Under the pieces are notes generated by a model. The model searched no databases. It had not been told where the DNA came from and worked only from the letters and a program-made list of their open reading frames with translations. Positions 1 to 6,831 of a DNA stretch of 7,743 nucleotides are shown piece by piece. The position numbers were made by a program, and so were the translations under genes. The DNA comes from Candidatus Babelota bacterium. Its GTDB lineage: Bacteria > JAGOBX01. The stretch is from positions 1 through 7,743 of the forward strand of contig JAGOBX010000158.1 of the NCBI GenBank assembly GCA_017999075.1, written 5' to 3'. Numbering within the stretch: the first letter of the stretch is position 1; the number at the start of each line of letters is the position of its first letter.

Positions 1-1319
1 GTACTGTTTCAGCGGGAATCGCAAATATGATAACAGACAAATTTGTTGATGAACGAAAATTAAACTGGAGTTCCGCTGAAAAAGCAAGAGTTGCCGCAGG
101 CTGTCTTGGAGTAAAAAAAACTACAGGCCAGCATCCCGGAGGATTAATAATAGTTCCAAAAGACAAAGAAATTTATGAGTTTTGCCCAATTCAATATCCT
201 TCTGACAGAAGTGAAGACGATGTAATTACGACTCATTTTGATTATCATAAAATGGAAAATCAGCTTGTAAAACTCGATATGTTAGGACAAGATGATCCTG
301 CTCAGCTTCTTCTGCTTAAAGAATATACAAACTTTGACTTCAATAATATTCCTTATGACGATTTTCCTACTCTTAAACTATTTTCTTCAACTGAATCAAT
401 AGGACTGAAAGAACAGGATCTTGACGTAAAAACAGCTACTTACGCAGTTCCTGAATTTGGAACAGAATTTGTTCGTGGTATGCTCGAAGACACGCGTCCG
501 AAAAATATCGGAGAACTAATAAGAATATCCGGACTGTCTCACGGAACTGACGTGTGGCAGAATAATGCTCAGGATTTGATACGCAGCGGAAAAATAAAAC
601 TAAACCAGGTTATTTCCGCCCGCGATGATATTATGCTTTATCTTATAAATACAGGAATGGAACCTCATAAAGCTTTTAAGATTATGGAAAATGTAAGAAA
701 AGGAAGAGGATTAAAAGAAGACGAAATAAAATTAATGTCAGAACTCGGAGTGCCCAAATGGTATATCAATTCATGCAAAAAAATAAAATATCTGTTTCCT
801 AAAGCTCACGCCGTGGCGTATGTTGTAATGGCTTACAAAATAGCTTATTACAAAGTCCATTTTCCTGTTGAGTTTTACGCTTCATTTTTTACAATAAAAT
901 CAGATTTGCTTAATGCCGAATATATGTTGATGGATATTAAACAAATAATTGCTTTGTTAAAACAAAGACAAAAAGAAAAATATTCTTTAACTCAAAAAGA
1001 ACGTGTAGAAATAACTATTCTTGAAGTTTTAAAAGAATTGAAACTAAGAAAAATTAAAATTAAAAAAGTCGATATAAAAAAATCTCTGGCTCATAAATCA
1101 CTTGTCGAAAACAATGAAATACTTCCGCCTCTTGTTTCAATTCCTGGATTAGGATTGAAAGCAGCTGAAAATATTGTTGCGGAACGCGAGAAAGAAGAAT
1201 TCAGAACTATTGACGATTTCTGCCATAGATGTAAAATAAACAAAAAAGTTCTTGAAGAACTTAATAAATTCGAATGTCTTACAGAATTACCTGAATCAGA
1301 AACTTATTCTTTATTTTAA
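1..1319 (+). CDS. polC: DNA polymerase III PolC-type alpha subunit, C-terminal part (5' partial)
   Basis: This is the C-terminal third of PolC, the replicative DNA polymerase with built-in 3'-5' exonuclease found in low-GC Gram-positives and some other phyla. The frame is open to the left edge: reading from position 3 gives TVSAGIAN before the internal ATG at 27, so that ATG is not the start. The OB, PHP, exonuclease and palm parts lie outside the window. Visible family landmarks are AAGCLGVKKTTGQHPGG and HFDYHK in the fingers region, FSSTESIGL, EFGTEFVRGMLEDTRPK, the very conserved SGLSHGTDVW block, KIMENVRKGRGL, and YINSCKKIKYLFPKAHA. The C-terminal duplex-binding region has a helix-hairpin-helix (IPGLGLKAAENIV). 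The protein ends in YSLF, where many PolC proteins carry a QLSLF beta-clamp-binding tail; here the Gln-Leu half is replaced by Glu-Thr-Tyr. The family assignment is close to certain. No frameshift is seen within the visible part. Confidence 0.97.
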   Translation, partial: TVSAGIANMITDKFVDERKLNWSSAEKARVAAGCLGVKKTTGQHPGGLIIVPKDKEIYEFCPIQYPSDRSEDDVITTHFDYHKMENQLVKLDMLGQDDPAQLLLLKEYTNFDFNNIPYDDFPTLKLFSSTESIGLKEQDLDVKTATYAVPEFGTEFVRGMLEDTRPKNIGELIRISGLSHGTDVWQNNAQDLIRSGKIKLNQVISARDDIMLYLINTGMEPHKAFKIMENVRKGRGLKEDEIKLMSELGVPKWYINSCKKIKYLFPKAHAVAYVVMAYKIAYYKVHFPVEFYASFFTIKSDLLNAEYMLMDIKQIIALLKQRQKEKYSLTQKERVEITILEVLKELKLRKIKIKKVDIKKSLAHKSLVENNEILPPLVSIPGLGLKAAENIVAEREKEEFRTIDDFCHRCKINKKVLEELNKFECLTELPESETYSLF

Positions 1320-1321
1320 AA

Positions 1322-1368
1322 AGAATTTTCATCCGCGTTCAGATGCCTGAAAATACAATGAAAATTCT
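1322..1368. terminator. Nested hairpin after polC, possible terminator
   Basis: An exact 11-bp inverted repeat, AGAATTTTCAT (1322-1332) and ATGAAAATTCT (1358-1368), begins two bases after the polC stop. Inside its 25-nt loop is a second small stem, TTCAG (1338-1342) with CTGAA (1347-1351) around a 4-nt loop. On the plus strand no T-run follows, so it is not a textbook intrinsic terminator for polC. On the minus strand the stem runs into TTTTT, but no minus-strand gene ends there. Roles as a 3'-end stabiliser, a weak terminator or a protein site are all possible. Confidence 0.45.
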
Positions 1369-1391
1369 GAAACATTTAAAACGGGTTATAT

Positions 1392-1397
1392 TATAAT
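1392..1397 (+). promoter_or_regulatory. -10 box of the AlkD-like gene; predicts a leaderless mRNA
   Basis: A perfect TATAAT lies at 1392-1397, with six bases between it and the ATG at 1404, so transcription would begin at or beside the start codon. No Shine-Dalgarno sequence is visible upstream of this ATG, which agrees with a leaderless transcript. The -35 element is poor: the best match is CTGAAA at 1367-1372, 4 of 6, with a 19-bp spacer. The region is very AT-rich, so a chance match is possible. Confidence 0.4.
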
Positions 1398-1403
1398 ATA
1401 AAT

Positions 1404-2114
1404 ATGAATTCTATAATAAAAAAAATCAGATATGAATTAAAAAAAAATTGTGATGAGAAATTTAAAAAAAGCGGACAGCGTTTTTTCAAAGAAGAAGTTA
1501 AATTATACGGAGTTAAAAGCTGGATTGTAAGAAAAATTTCTAAAGACAATTTTAAAAACATTAAGGATAAAACTAAAAAGGAATTATTCGCAATATGCGA
1601 AGAATTATTGAAATCAGGTTATCTGGAAGAATCTTTTATCGCTTGCCATTGGTCTGAATTTTCAAATAAAGATTTTGATAAACCGGATATAAATACTTTT
1701 GAACACTGGATTGACAGATATATAAAAAACTGGGCAACATGCGACACTTTTTGTAATCATACAGTAGGCGGGTACATTGAAAAATATCCTGAAAAAATTC
1801 AAGTCTTAAAAAAGTGGGCAAAATCAGATAATTTATGGATGCGGCGCTCATCTGCTGTTTCACTTATAATTCCGGCTAAACGAGGATTGTTTCTCAATCA
1901 AATTTTTGAGATTGCGAACATTTTGTTAGAAGATAAAAATGATATGGTTCAGAAAGGCTGCGGTTGGATGCTGAAAGAAGCATCAAAAAATCACACTGAT
2001 GAAATATTTAATTATGTTTTAGAAAATAAAAAAAAAATGCCGCGAACTGTTCTTAGATACGCTATAGAAAAAATGCCTAAAGATTTGAAAGTCAAAGCAA
2101 TGAAACGCGAATAA
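1404..2114 (+). CDS. AlkD-family DNA alkylation repair protein (HEAT-like DNA glycosylase)
   Basis: This 236-residue protein matches the Pfam DNA_alkylation (AlkD) family in length and motifs. Members are all-helical HEAT-like repeat proteins that excise positively charged alkylated bases such as 3-methyladenine and 7-methylguanine without flipping them out. Residues known to matter in Bacillus cereus AlkD (Trp109, Asp113, Arg148, Trp187) have counterparts at almost the same positions: Trp110 and Asp114 in NWATCD, Arg147/Arg148 in LWMRRSSAV, and Trp188 in VQKGCGWMLKEA. The family block near the C-terminus, MPRTVLRYAIEKMP (212-225), is also present. A catalytically competent glycosylase is therefore likely, unlike the inactive AlkD2 branch. 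The first ATG of the frame is used; it has no ribosome-binding site and sits directly behind a TATAAT box. The gene lies after polC on the same strand and converges on the transporter operon. The protein is probably cytosolic and very basic, rich in Lys. Confidence 0.9.
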   Translation: MNSIIKKIRYELKKNCDEKFKKSGQRFFKEEVKLYGVKSWIVRKISKDNFKNIKDKTKKELFAICEELLKSGYLEESFIACHWSEFSNKDFDKPDINTFEHWIDRYIKNWATCDTFCNHTVGGYIEKYPEKIQVLKKWAKSDNLWMRRSSAVSLIIPAKRGLFLNQIFEIANILLEDKNDMVQKGCGWMLKEASKNHTDEIFNYVLENKKKMPRTVLRYAIEKMPKDLKVKAMKRE

Positions 2115-2159
2115 TTCTAACTTCCAGCAAAGAAAAAAAGCCTCTTTCAGAACATTATT
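2115..2159. terminator. Convergent intergenic gap, weak possible terminator
   Basis: This 45-bp gap separates the converging AlkD-like gene and the last permease gene. On the minus strand it reads AAAGAGGCTTTTTTTCTTT, a four-base stem (AAAG/CTTT) around a tiny loop followed by a T-run, which could end the transporter transcript. On the plus strand the same bases give AAAG-CCT-CTTT with no good T-run. The stem is too short to be convincing. Confidence 0.25.
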
Positions 2160-3092
2160 CTATTCACATTCGTAAGGTTTTCCAATTGCAGCAGGAGGAA
2201 CTGATTTACCTATAAATCCTGCTAATGCGACTATTGTAAGAACATAAGGTATCATTTGTATAAACTGTGTAGGAATTCCTGCGCCTATACTCTGCAAAGT
2301 TATTTGTACGGCTTCTGCAAAACCAAACAGCAGGCACGCAGCAGCTGCTCCTAACGGCGACCATTTCCCGAATATAACTGCAGCTATAGCTATAAATCCT
2401 CTGCCGTTAGACATACCGTCTGTAAACTGATGCTGATCCAATGCAAGCCATGCTCCGCCAAGTCCTGCAAAACATCCACTCAGTAAAACACAAATGTATC
2501 TGATATAATTAACTTTCACTCCTAAAGTATCTGCTGCTTCAGGATGTTCGCCTACTGCCCTCAGTCTCAAGCCGAAAACAGTTTTAAATATGACAAAATG
2601 AGAAATAAGAACTATTATTATTGTAAATATTATAAAAGGGTTTCCTATAATTTGATTTATTGTGTCGATAATCTGTAATTTTCCAGGAATAATTCTAAAA
2701 ATTTTTATACCTTCAACGCGCGCAGAATTACTTGAACTGTCAAAAAATATTTTCAAAAAAAACTTTGTCAATCCTACTGACAACAAATTTATTGCTACTC
2801 CGCTTATTATCTGGTCTGCTTTAAACCTTATTGAAACCACAGCGTGAATCAAAGCTGTTAACATTCCACAGACAACAGCTGATAAAAGCCCAAAAAACGG
2901 GCTTCCTGTAAAATATGTTCCTAACACTGCAGCAAATGCTCCATTAAGCATAATTCCTTCAAGCGCGATATTTGTTACCCCGCTCCGTTCTGAAAACACT
3001 CCGCCCATTGCAGCAAGTATGTAAGGAATACTGATTCTTATCAACTGCGCAAAAAAAACTATTGAAAATATATTAGTTAAAAATTCCGACAT
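2160..3092 (-). CDS. ABC transporter permease, BPD_transp_2 family (second permease of the BMP-type nucleoside importer)
   Basis: This is a 310-residue inner-membrane permease of the branched-chain/ribose/nucleoside permease superfamily (BPD_transp_2), most like the smaller permease of BMP-type nucleoside importers such as YufQ/NupC-type proteins. The chain is mostly hydrophobic, about eight or more membrane helices. It carries the subfamily motifs SERSGVTNIALEGIML (34-49), the cytoplasmic EAA-like coupling loop FGLRLRAVGEHPEAADTLGV (173-192), and GRGFIAIAAVIFGKWSPLGA (230-249). The C-terminus, PPAAIGKPY, is also typical. It should pair with the 350-residue permease to form the pore and contact the ATPase through the EAA-like loop. 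The ATG at 3092 is supported by an AGGTGG ribosome-binding site (3107-3102) nine bases upstream. It is the last gene of the operon, 27 bases after the preceding stop. Length and motifs are normal. The substrate is inferred from the family. Confidence 0.93.
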   Translation of the reverse strand: MSEFLTNIFSIVFFAQLIRISIPYILAAMGGVFSERSGVTNIALEGIMLNGAFAAVLGTYFTGSPFFGLLSAVVCGMLTALIHAVVSIRFKADQIISGVAINLLSVGLTKFFLKIFFDSSSNSARVEGIKIFRIIPGKLQIIDTINQIIGNPFIIFTIIIVLISHFVIFKTVFGLRLRAVGEHPEAADTLGVKVNYIRYICVLLSGCFAGLGGAWLALDQHQFTDGMSNGRGFIAIAAVIFGKWSPLGAAAACLLFGFAEAVQITLQSIGAGIPTQFIQMIPYVLTIVALAGFIGKSVPPAAIGKPYECE

Positions 3093-3101
3093 ATAATATA
3101 A

Positions 3102-3107
3102 CCACCT
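3102..3107 (-). promoter_or_regulatory. Ribosome-binding site of the second permease
   Basis: AGGTGG on the minus strand lies nine bases before the ATG at 3092, inside the 27-bp gap between the two permease genes. It is one of the few clear Shine-Dalgarno matches in this operon and fixes the start. Confidence 0.7.
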
Positions 3108-3119
3108 GATTTTAACGCG

Positions 3120-4172
3120 TCATTTCGAAGATTTAAACAATAACCGTTTTACTTCAGAACTCGCTGCAACAACAAAAATTATCACTACAGCCTGCAGTAT
3201 ATCTACAAGTTCTTTCGGAACTACTGAATTTATTACAAGTCCGCCCTGGCTTAATATTCCAAATAATAACGCTGCTGCAACAACTCCGGCAGGATGATTT
3301 TTACCAAGCAGAGCTACAGCTATTCCCATAAATCCAAGTCCTGAAGAAAATCCTTCTTCAAAATAATATTTATATCCCATGACAAAATTCAGTCCAACAA
3401 GACCTGCTATCCCTCCGGAAATTGCCATTGACAATGTTATTAATTTTTTAACATTTATTCCTGCTGTTTCTGCTGCAGCCGGGTTTAATCCAACTGCTCT
3501 TAATTCATATCCAAATTTGGTTTTCCATAAAATTATATAAACAATCAGACATGCAATTAAACTCAATATAAAAGACAAGTTTGCAGCAGAACCTTTAAAT
3601 AAAGAAAAATATTCGTATAACCGCGCAAGTTTGGCATTAGCAATAATATCCTGAGTATGCAATGTTTCAGGAACTTTAAAATAAGTTACAACAAGATAAT
3701 TCACTAAAGCCATAATTATAAAGTTCAGCATAATTGTGTTTATCACTTCATGAGAACCGAGTTTTGCCTTTAATATGCCTGGAATAAATCCGGCGGTAAA
3801 TCCGGCAATAAATCCGGCCCCTATGCATAATAACACTGCAATTATTACAGGAGTTCCTGAAGGAAGATAAGAACCGGCAAGAGCAGTAGCAAACGCTCCT
3901 ATATAAAGCTGACCTTCAGCTCCGATATTGAATAATCCGGTTCTAAATGCAAATGCAACGGATAAACCAGCTAATATCAAAGGAGTGGTTTTAAAAATGA
4001 CCTGACCAATTCCATACGGGTTAAAAATTGTTCCTTCAAGCAAAATTTTATATACTTTTAGAGGAGATTCATTATATAGTAATATCAAAATATCGCTTAC
4101 AAGTAATGCAAGCAATACGGCAAAAACCGGTGTAAGTATTTCTATAAAAATTTTTTTCTTGCCATCAGTCAT
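3120..4172 (-). CDS. ABC transporter permease, BPD_transp_2 family (first permease of the BMP-type nucleoside importer)
   Basis: This 350-residue polytopic inner-membrane protein is of the YufP/NupB type, the larger permease of BMP-linked nucleoside importers. Its first membrane helix is at about residues 10-32. Recognisable motifs are AFAFRTGLFNIGAEGQLYIGA (73-93), the GSHEVINTIMLNFI segment (139-152) and the EAA-like coupling loop TKFGYELRAVGLNPAAAETAG (218-238). A GLGFMGIAVALLGKNHPAG block (278-296) follows. The ATG at 4172 overlaps the ATPase stop in an ATGA arrangement (4172-4169), a sign of translational coupling, and a GGAG lies seven bases upstream within the ATPase gene. One membrane helix is built from three AGF(I/T) tetrapeptides (119-130), encoded by a 12-bp tandem repeat. 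The length is normal and no break is seen. Substrate specificity is inferred from the family and from the co-encoded PnrA-like binding protein. Confidence 0.93.
   Translation of the reverse strand: MTDGKKKIFIEILTPVFAVLLALLVSDILILLYNESPLKVYKILLEGTIFNPYGIGQVIFKTTPLILAGLSVAFAFRTGLFNIGAEGQLYIGAFATALAGSYLPSGTPVIIAVLLCIGAGFIAGFTAGFIPGILKAKLGSHEVINTIMLNFIIMALVNYLVVTYFKVPETLHTQDIIANAKLARLYEYFSLFKGSAANLSFILSLIACLIVYIILWKTKFGYELRAVGLNPAAAETAGINVKKLITLSMAISGGIAGLVGLNFVMGYKYYFEEGFSSGLGFMGIAVALLGKNHPAGVVAAALLFGILSQGGLVINSVVPKELVDILQAVVIIFVVAASSEVKRLLFKSSK
3784..3819. repeat. Three tandem 12-bp units inside the first permease gene
   Basis: On the plus strand, three consecutive units of (A/G)TAAATCCGGCN occupy 3784-3795, 3796-3807 and 3808-3819. 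They differ only in the first and last base. Being in phase with the codons, they encode AGFI-AGFT-AGFI (residues 119-130) on the minus strand, a small-residue-rich membrane helix. Copy-number change would add or remove four residues without shifting the frame. Confidence 0.8.
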
Positions 4173-5683
4173 TTTACAGCTCCAGTCATTAACATGCCAA
4201 GTTCATTTTCATTTGTATTTTTTGTTTCAAGTATTTTAACTATTCTGCCTTTATACAAAACAGCAACCCTGTCGCTCAATGATAAAATTTCAGATAATTC
4301 TGCGGATATAAGCAGACATGCTTTACAATTTTCACGAGCTTTTAATATTTGTTTATGGATAAATTCAATTGCGCCGATATCCACTCCTCGAGTAGGCTGG
4401 GCAGCTATGAGCAGTTTGAAATCACGGTTGAATTCTCTTGCTATAATTACTTTTTGCTGATTTCCTCCTGACAAACCTCTTACCACACAATTTTTGTCAT
4501 TTGGTCTAATATCAAACTCTGCAATCCGTTCATCACTGTATTTATATATATCATTTTGTTTTAAAAAACCGGATGATGTAAACAAATGCTGCTGACCAAG
4601 AATTAAATTATCTGATATATTATATTCAAGAACCAGCCCGCGTTTATGGCGGTCTTCAGGAATATGAGAAACACCTGATTCCAAACGTTGAAAAGTAGAA
4701 TATTCTGAAACATCAGTATTAAGAAATTTTATTTCTCCGGACACAATTTTGTCTTTATTCAAATTCATAATTGATTCTATCAGTTCAGTCTGACCGTTTC
4801 CTTCTACTCCGGCGATACCTAATATTTCACCTGCATTAATCTCAAAACTTACAGAATCAAGAGCAAGGGTTTCCTTATTTTTTCTTACAGATAAATTTTT
4901 TACTGAAATAATTTCATTACCTTTAACCACATCATTTTTTTCAACGCGCAGAAGAACATCGCGTCCAACCATCATCTTGGCTATTTCCTGAGGAGTAGTT
5001 TTTTTAGTTTCAATTGATCCGACTGTTTCGCCCTGCCTCATAACAGTTATATTATCAGAAATTTCAATGACTTCATCAAGTTTATGCGTAATAATAATCA
5101 CTGTTTTTCCCTGAGTTACCAGTGATTTTATGACTTTAAAAAATTCACGGACTTCCTGCGGAGTCAATACTGCAGTCGGTTCATCAAGAATAAGTATTTC
5201 AGCGCCTCTGTATAAAACTTTAATAATTTCAACACGCTGATTTTCTCCTACTGAAAGATCTTCTATTTTTTTTGACGGGTCAATACTTAAATTAAATTCA
5301 TCTGATAATTTTTTTATTCTGGCATCAGCTTCACAAATATCAATTTTTAATCCGGAAGTTATTTCCATTCCAAGTATTACATTTTCTGAAACTGTTAAAG
5401 GAGGCACAAGCATAAAATGCTGATGTACCATACCTATTTTATGTTTTATCGCATTATTCGGAGAATGACTTTCTATCCGTTCGCCATTAATAAAAATTTC
5501 TCCTTCATCAGGCTGATACAATCCGTATAAGGTTTTCATTAATGTAGATTTTCCGGCACCATTTTCTCCTACAATAGCATGAACTTCAGCTTTTTTTACA
5601 GCCAAATTAACATTTTTGTTTGCCGTAACTTTACCAAACCGTTTAACAATATTTTTTAATTCAATCACGAATTGTTCAGTCAA
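4169..5683 (-). CDS. ABC transporter ATP-binding protein, tandem nucleotide-binding domains (nucleoside/sugar importer type)
   Basis: This is the energy-coupling ATPase of the importer, with two fused nucleotide-binding domains (YufO/NupA, RbsA-like). Numbered from the TTG at 5683, the first domain has Walker A GENGAGKS (39-46), Q-loop HQHF (87-90), signature LSVGENQR (143-150), Walker B ILILDEP (163-169) and switch His200 in ITHKL. The second domain is degenerate in the way usual for this family: GVEGNGQTE (292-300) for Walker A, intact LSGGNQQK (404-411), LLIAAQP (424-430) lacking the Walker B Asp and catalytic Glu, and Ala in place of the switch His (ISAEL). Only the first composite site should hydrolyse ATP. 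There is no ATG start. The frame also allows TTG at 5698, but TTG at 5683 has GAGGT eight bases upstream and gives the family-like N-terminus MTEQFVIELKNIVKRFG. The gene follows the binding-protein gene closely and overlaps the next permease by four bases. Confidence 0.94.
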   Translation of the reverse strand: MTEQFVIELKNIVKRFGKVTANKNVNLAVKKAEVHAIVGENGAGKSTLMKTLYGLYQPDEGEIFINGERIESHSPNNAIKHKIGMVHQHFMLVPPLTVSENVILGMEITSGLKIDICEADARIKKLSDEFNLSIDPSKKIEDLSVGENQRVEIIKVLYRGAEILILDEPTAVLTPQEVREFFKVIKSLVTQGKTVIIITHKLDEVIEISDNITVMRQGETVGSIETKKTTPQEIAKMMVGRDVLLRVEKNDVVKGNEIISVKNLSVRKNKETLALDSVSFEINAGEILGIAGVEGNGQTELIESIMNLNKDKIVSGEIKFLNTDVSEYSTFQRLESGVSHIPEDRHKRGLVLEYNISDNLILGQQHLFTSSGFLKQNDIYKYSDERIAEFDIRPNDKNCVVRGLSGGNQQKVIIAREFNRDFKLLIAAQPTRGVDIGAIEFIHKQILKARENCKACLLISAELSEILSLSDRVAVLYKGRIVKILETKNTNENELGMLMTGAVK

Positions 5684-5691
5684 TTTTTTCA

Positions 5692-5696
5692 ACCTC
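5692..5696 (-). promoter_or_regulatory. Ribosome-binding site that favours the TTG start at 5683
   Basis: The minus strand reads TTGAGGTTGAAAAAATTG from 5698 to 5681. The GAGGT at 5696-5692 is eight bases from the TTG at 5683, a good distance. It would lie inside the coding region if the in-frame TTG at 5698 were used. This decides the ATPase start in favour of 5683. Confidence 0.6.
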
Positions 5697-5701
5697 AATC
5701 A

Positions 5702-6757
5702 TTATTCTTTTAAAAAAGTTTTAATTTGAATTTCTCCTGAAATTATTTTTTCTTTTAATTGAATAACTTTATTATAAACAGCAGGAGGTATCAGATTTTC
5801 ATTATTTTTATCATATACAAAACCAACGCCGTCTTCTTTCAGTCCGAGTATTTTAATCCCCCCGGTAAATTTTTTATCATAACATTCTTTTATTATATTA
5901 TATACTGCAACATCAACTTTTTTAAGCATGCTTGTCAGTATATGTCCGGGCATGTCTCCATACTGATCCGCATCTACTCCTATAGCTAATTTATTCATTG
6001 CTTTAGCTGCTTCAAAAACTCCAAGTCCTGTTGATCCTGAAGCGTGATATATTATATCAGCGTTATTACCATATTGACTCATTCCAAGTTCTTTTCCTTT
6101 TGCAGGATCCTTAAATGCAACTCCTGTGACTCCCGCATAATTAGAAACAACTTCAATGTCAGGTTTCACATATCTTGCTCCCTGTTTATAACCTGCTTCA
6201 AACTTATTTATCAAAGGAATATTCATTCCTCCGACAAACCCTATTTTCCCTGTTTTTGAACACAAAGCTGCAAGAGCACCTACCAAAAAAGATCCCTCTT
6301 CTTCTTTAAATTTCAATGCAGCCACATTCGGAGGCGGTAGAATATCATTTCCTTTTTCATCCTGCAGTACAACATAATCTACCCCTGCAAAATTTACTTC
6401 AGGATATTCAACAGCAATATTTTTCAAATCGTCGGTAAATATAAAACCTATTCCCATTATTATATCAAATTTCTTTGCTGCAAGAATTCTTATGGCTGAT
6501 TCCCTGTCAGCGCCTTCCCCGGGTTCAATGTATTCAGCATAAATTCCAAGTTCTTTAACCGCACGCATCAAACCGTTATAAGCAGAATCGTTAAACGATT
6601 TGTCTCCTCTGCCTCCTACGTCAAACACAAGTCCTGCTTTCAATTTATTTTTATCTGATGATTTAGAGGTATCATGCGAAGAATTAACGAATAAAAATAT
6701 TATATTTAAAATTAAAACAGTAATTATTAAAATATAAAATTTTTTCATGAATGTCAT
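5702..6757 (-). CDS. BMP/PnrA-family solute-binding protein of an ABC nucleoside importer (no lipobox)
   Basis: This 351-residue extracytoplasmic binding protein is of the BMP (basic membrane protein) family, whose Treponema member PnrA binds purine nucleosides. An N-terminal hydrophobic segment (about 6-24) is followed by a Ser/Lys/Asp-rich linker and the mature fold. Family motifs are AGLVFDVGGRGDKSFND (41-57), MGIGFIFTD (101-109), GKIGFVGGMNIPLINKFEAG (170-189), HASGSTGLGVFEAA (238-251) and GVDADQ (260-265). The Phe and Asp/Asn residues of the first motif belong to the known ligand-binding region. Most relatives are lipoproteins, but no Cys follows the hydrophobic segment here; the only two cysteines are deep in the domain. 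The protein is thus either cleaved and free in a periplasm, or held by an uncleaved helix. Two starts are possible: ATG at 6757, and ATG at 6748 giving MKKFYIL, a more typical signal-peptide start. Neither has a clear ribosome-binding site. It is the first gene of the operon. Purine nucleosides are the likeliest substrate, by inference. Confidence 0.92.
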   Translation of the reverse strand: MTFMKKFYILIITVLILNIIFLFVNSSHDTSKSSDKNKLKAGLVFDVGGRGDKSFNDSAYNGLMRAVKELGIYAEYIEPGEGADRESAIRILAAKKFDIIMGIGFIFTDDLKNIAVEYPEVNFAGVDYVVLQDEKGNDILPPPNVAALKFKEEEGSFLVGALAALCSKTGKIGFVGGMNIPLINKFEAGYKQGARYVKPDIEVVSNYAGVTGVAFKDPAKGKELGMSQYGNNADIIYHASGSTGLGVFEAAKAMNKLAIGVDADQYGDMPGHILTSMLKKVDVAVYNIIKECYDKKFTGGIKILGLKEDGVGFVYDKNNENLIPPAVYNKVIQLKEKIISGEIQIKTFLKE

Positions 6758-6803
6758 TTTAATAGTTATTTTAAATAATGCAACAATAAATTCAAAAAAA
6801 CTT

Positions 6804-6831
6804 ATTTTAGATATTTACTTGACAAAATCAA
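6804..6831 (-). promoter_or_regulatory. Predicted promoter of the importer operon
   Basis: On the minus strand, TTGATT (6831-6826, 4 of 6) is followed after 16 bp by TAAAAT (6809-6804, 5 of 6). Transcription would start near 6797, giving a leader of about 40 bases before the ATG at 6757. That leader is too short and plain to hold a riboswitch. The promoter interlocks with the divergent ssnA promoter. Base composition makes such matches fairly easy to find, so confidence is limited. Confidence 0.4.

Noticed and set aside
27-29. ATG at 27 as a gene start
   Set aside because: The frame is open and PolC-like to the left edge (TVSAGIAN...), so this is an internal methionine of a truncated polC.
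1636-1863. Minus-strand open frame inside the AlkD-like gene
   Set aside because: It lies wholly within a convincingly conserved gene, has no ribosome-binding site and shows no recognisable family.
4194-4460. Plus-strand open frame opposite the ATPase C-terminus
   Set aside because: It is antisense to the conserved second nucleotide-binding domain, with no start signal and no recognisable domain.
4169-5683. Decay of the second ATPase domain (no Walker A Lys, Walker B Asp/Glu or switch His)
   Set aside because: This pattern, with an intact LSGGNQQK signature, is normal for RbsA/YufO-type tandem ATPases, so the gene is not a pseudogene.
5759-6259. Two plus-strand open frames (5759-5989 and 6044-6259) opposite the binding-protein gene
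   Set aside because: Their Ile/Tyr/Phe-rich, low-complexity translations are shadows of the real gene in AT-rich DNA.
6758-6797. Purine riboswitch in the leader of the importer operon
   Set aside because: The predicted leader is only about 40 bases, AT-rich, and has none of the three-way-junction pairing or conserved loops of purine riboswitches.
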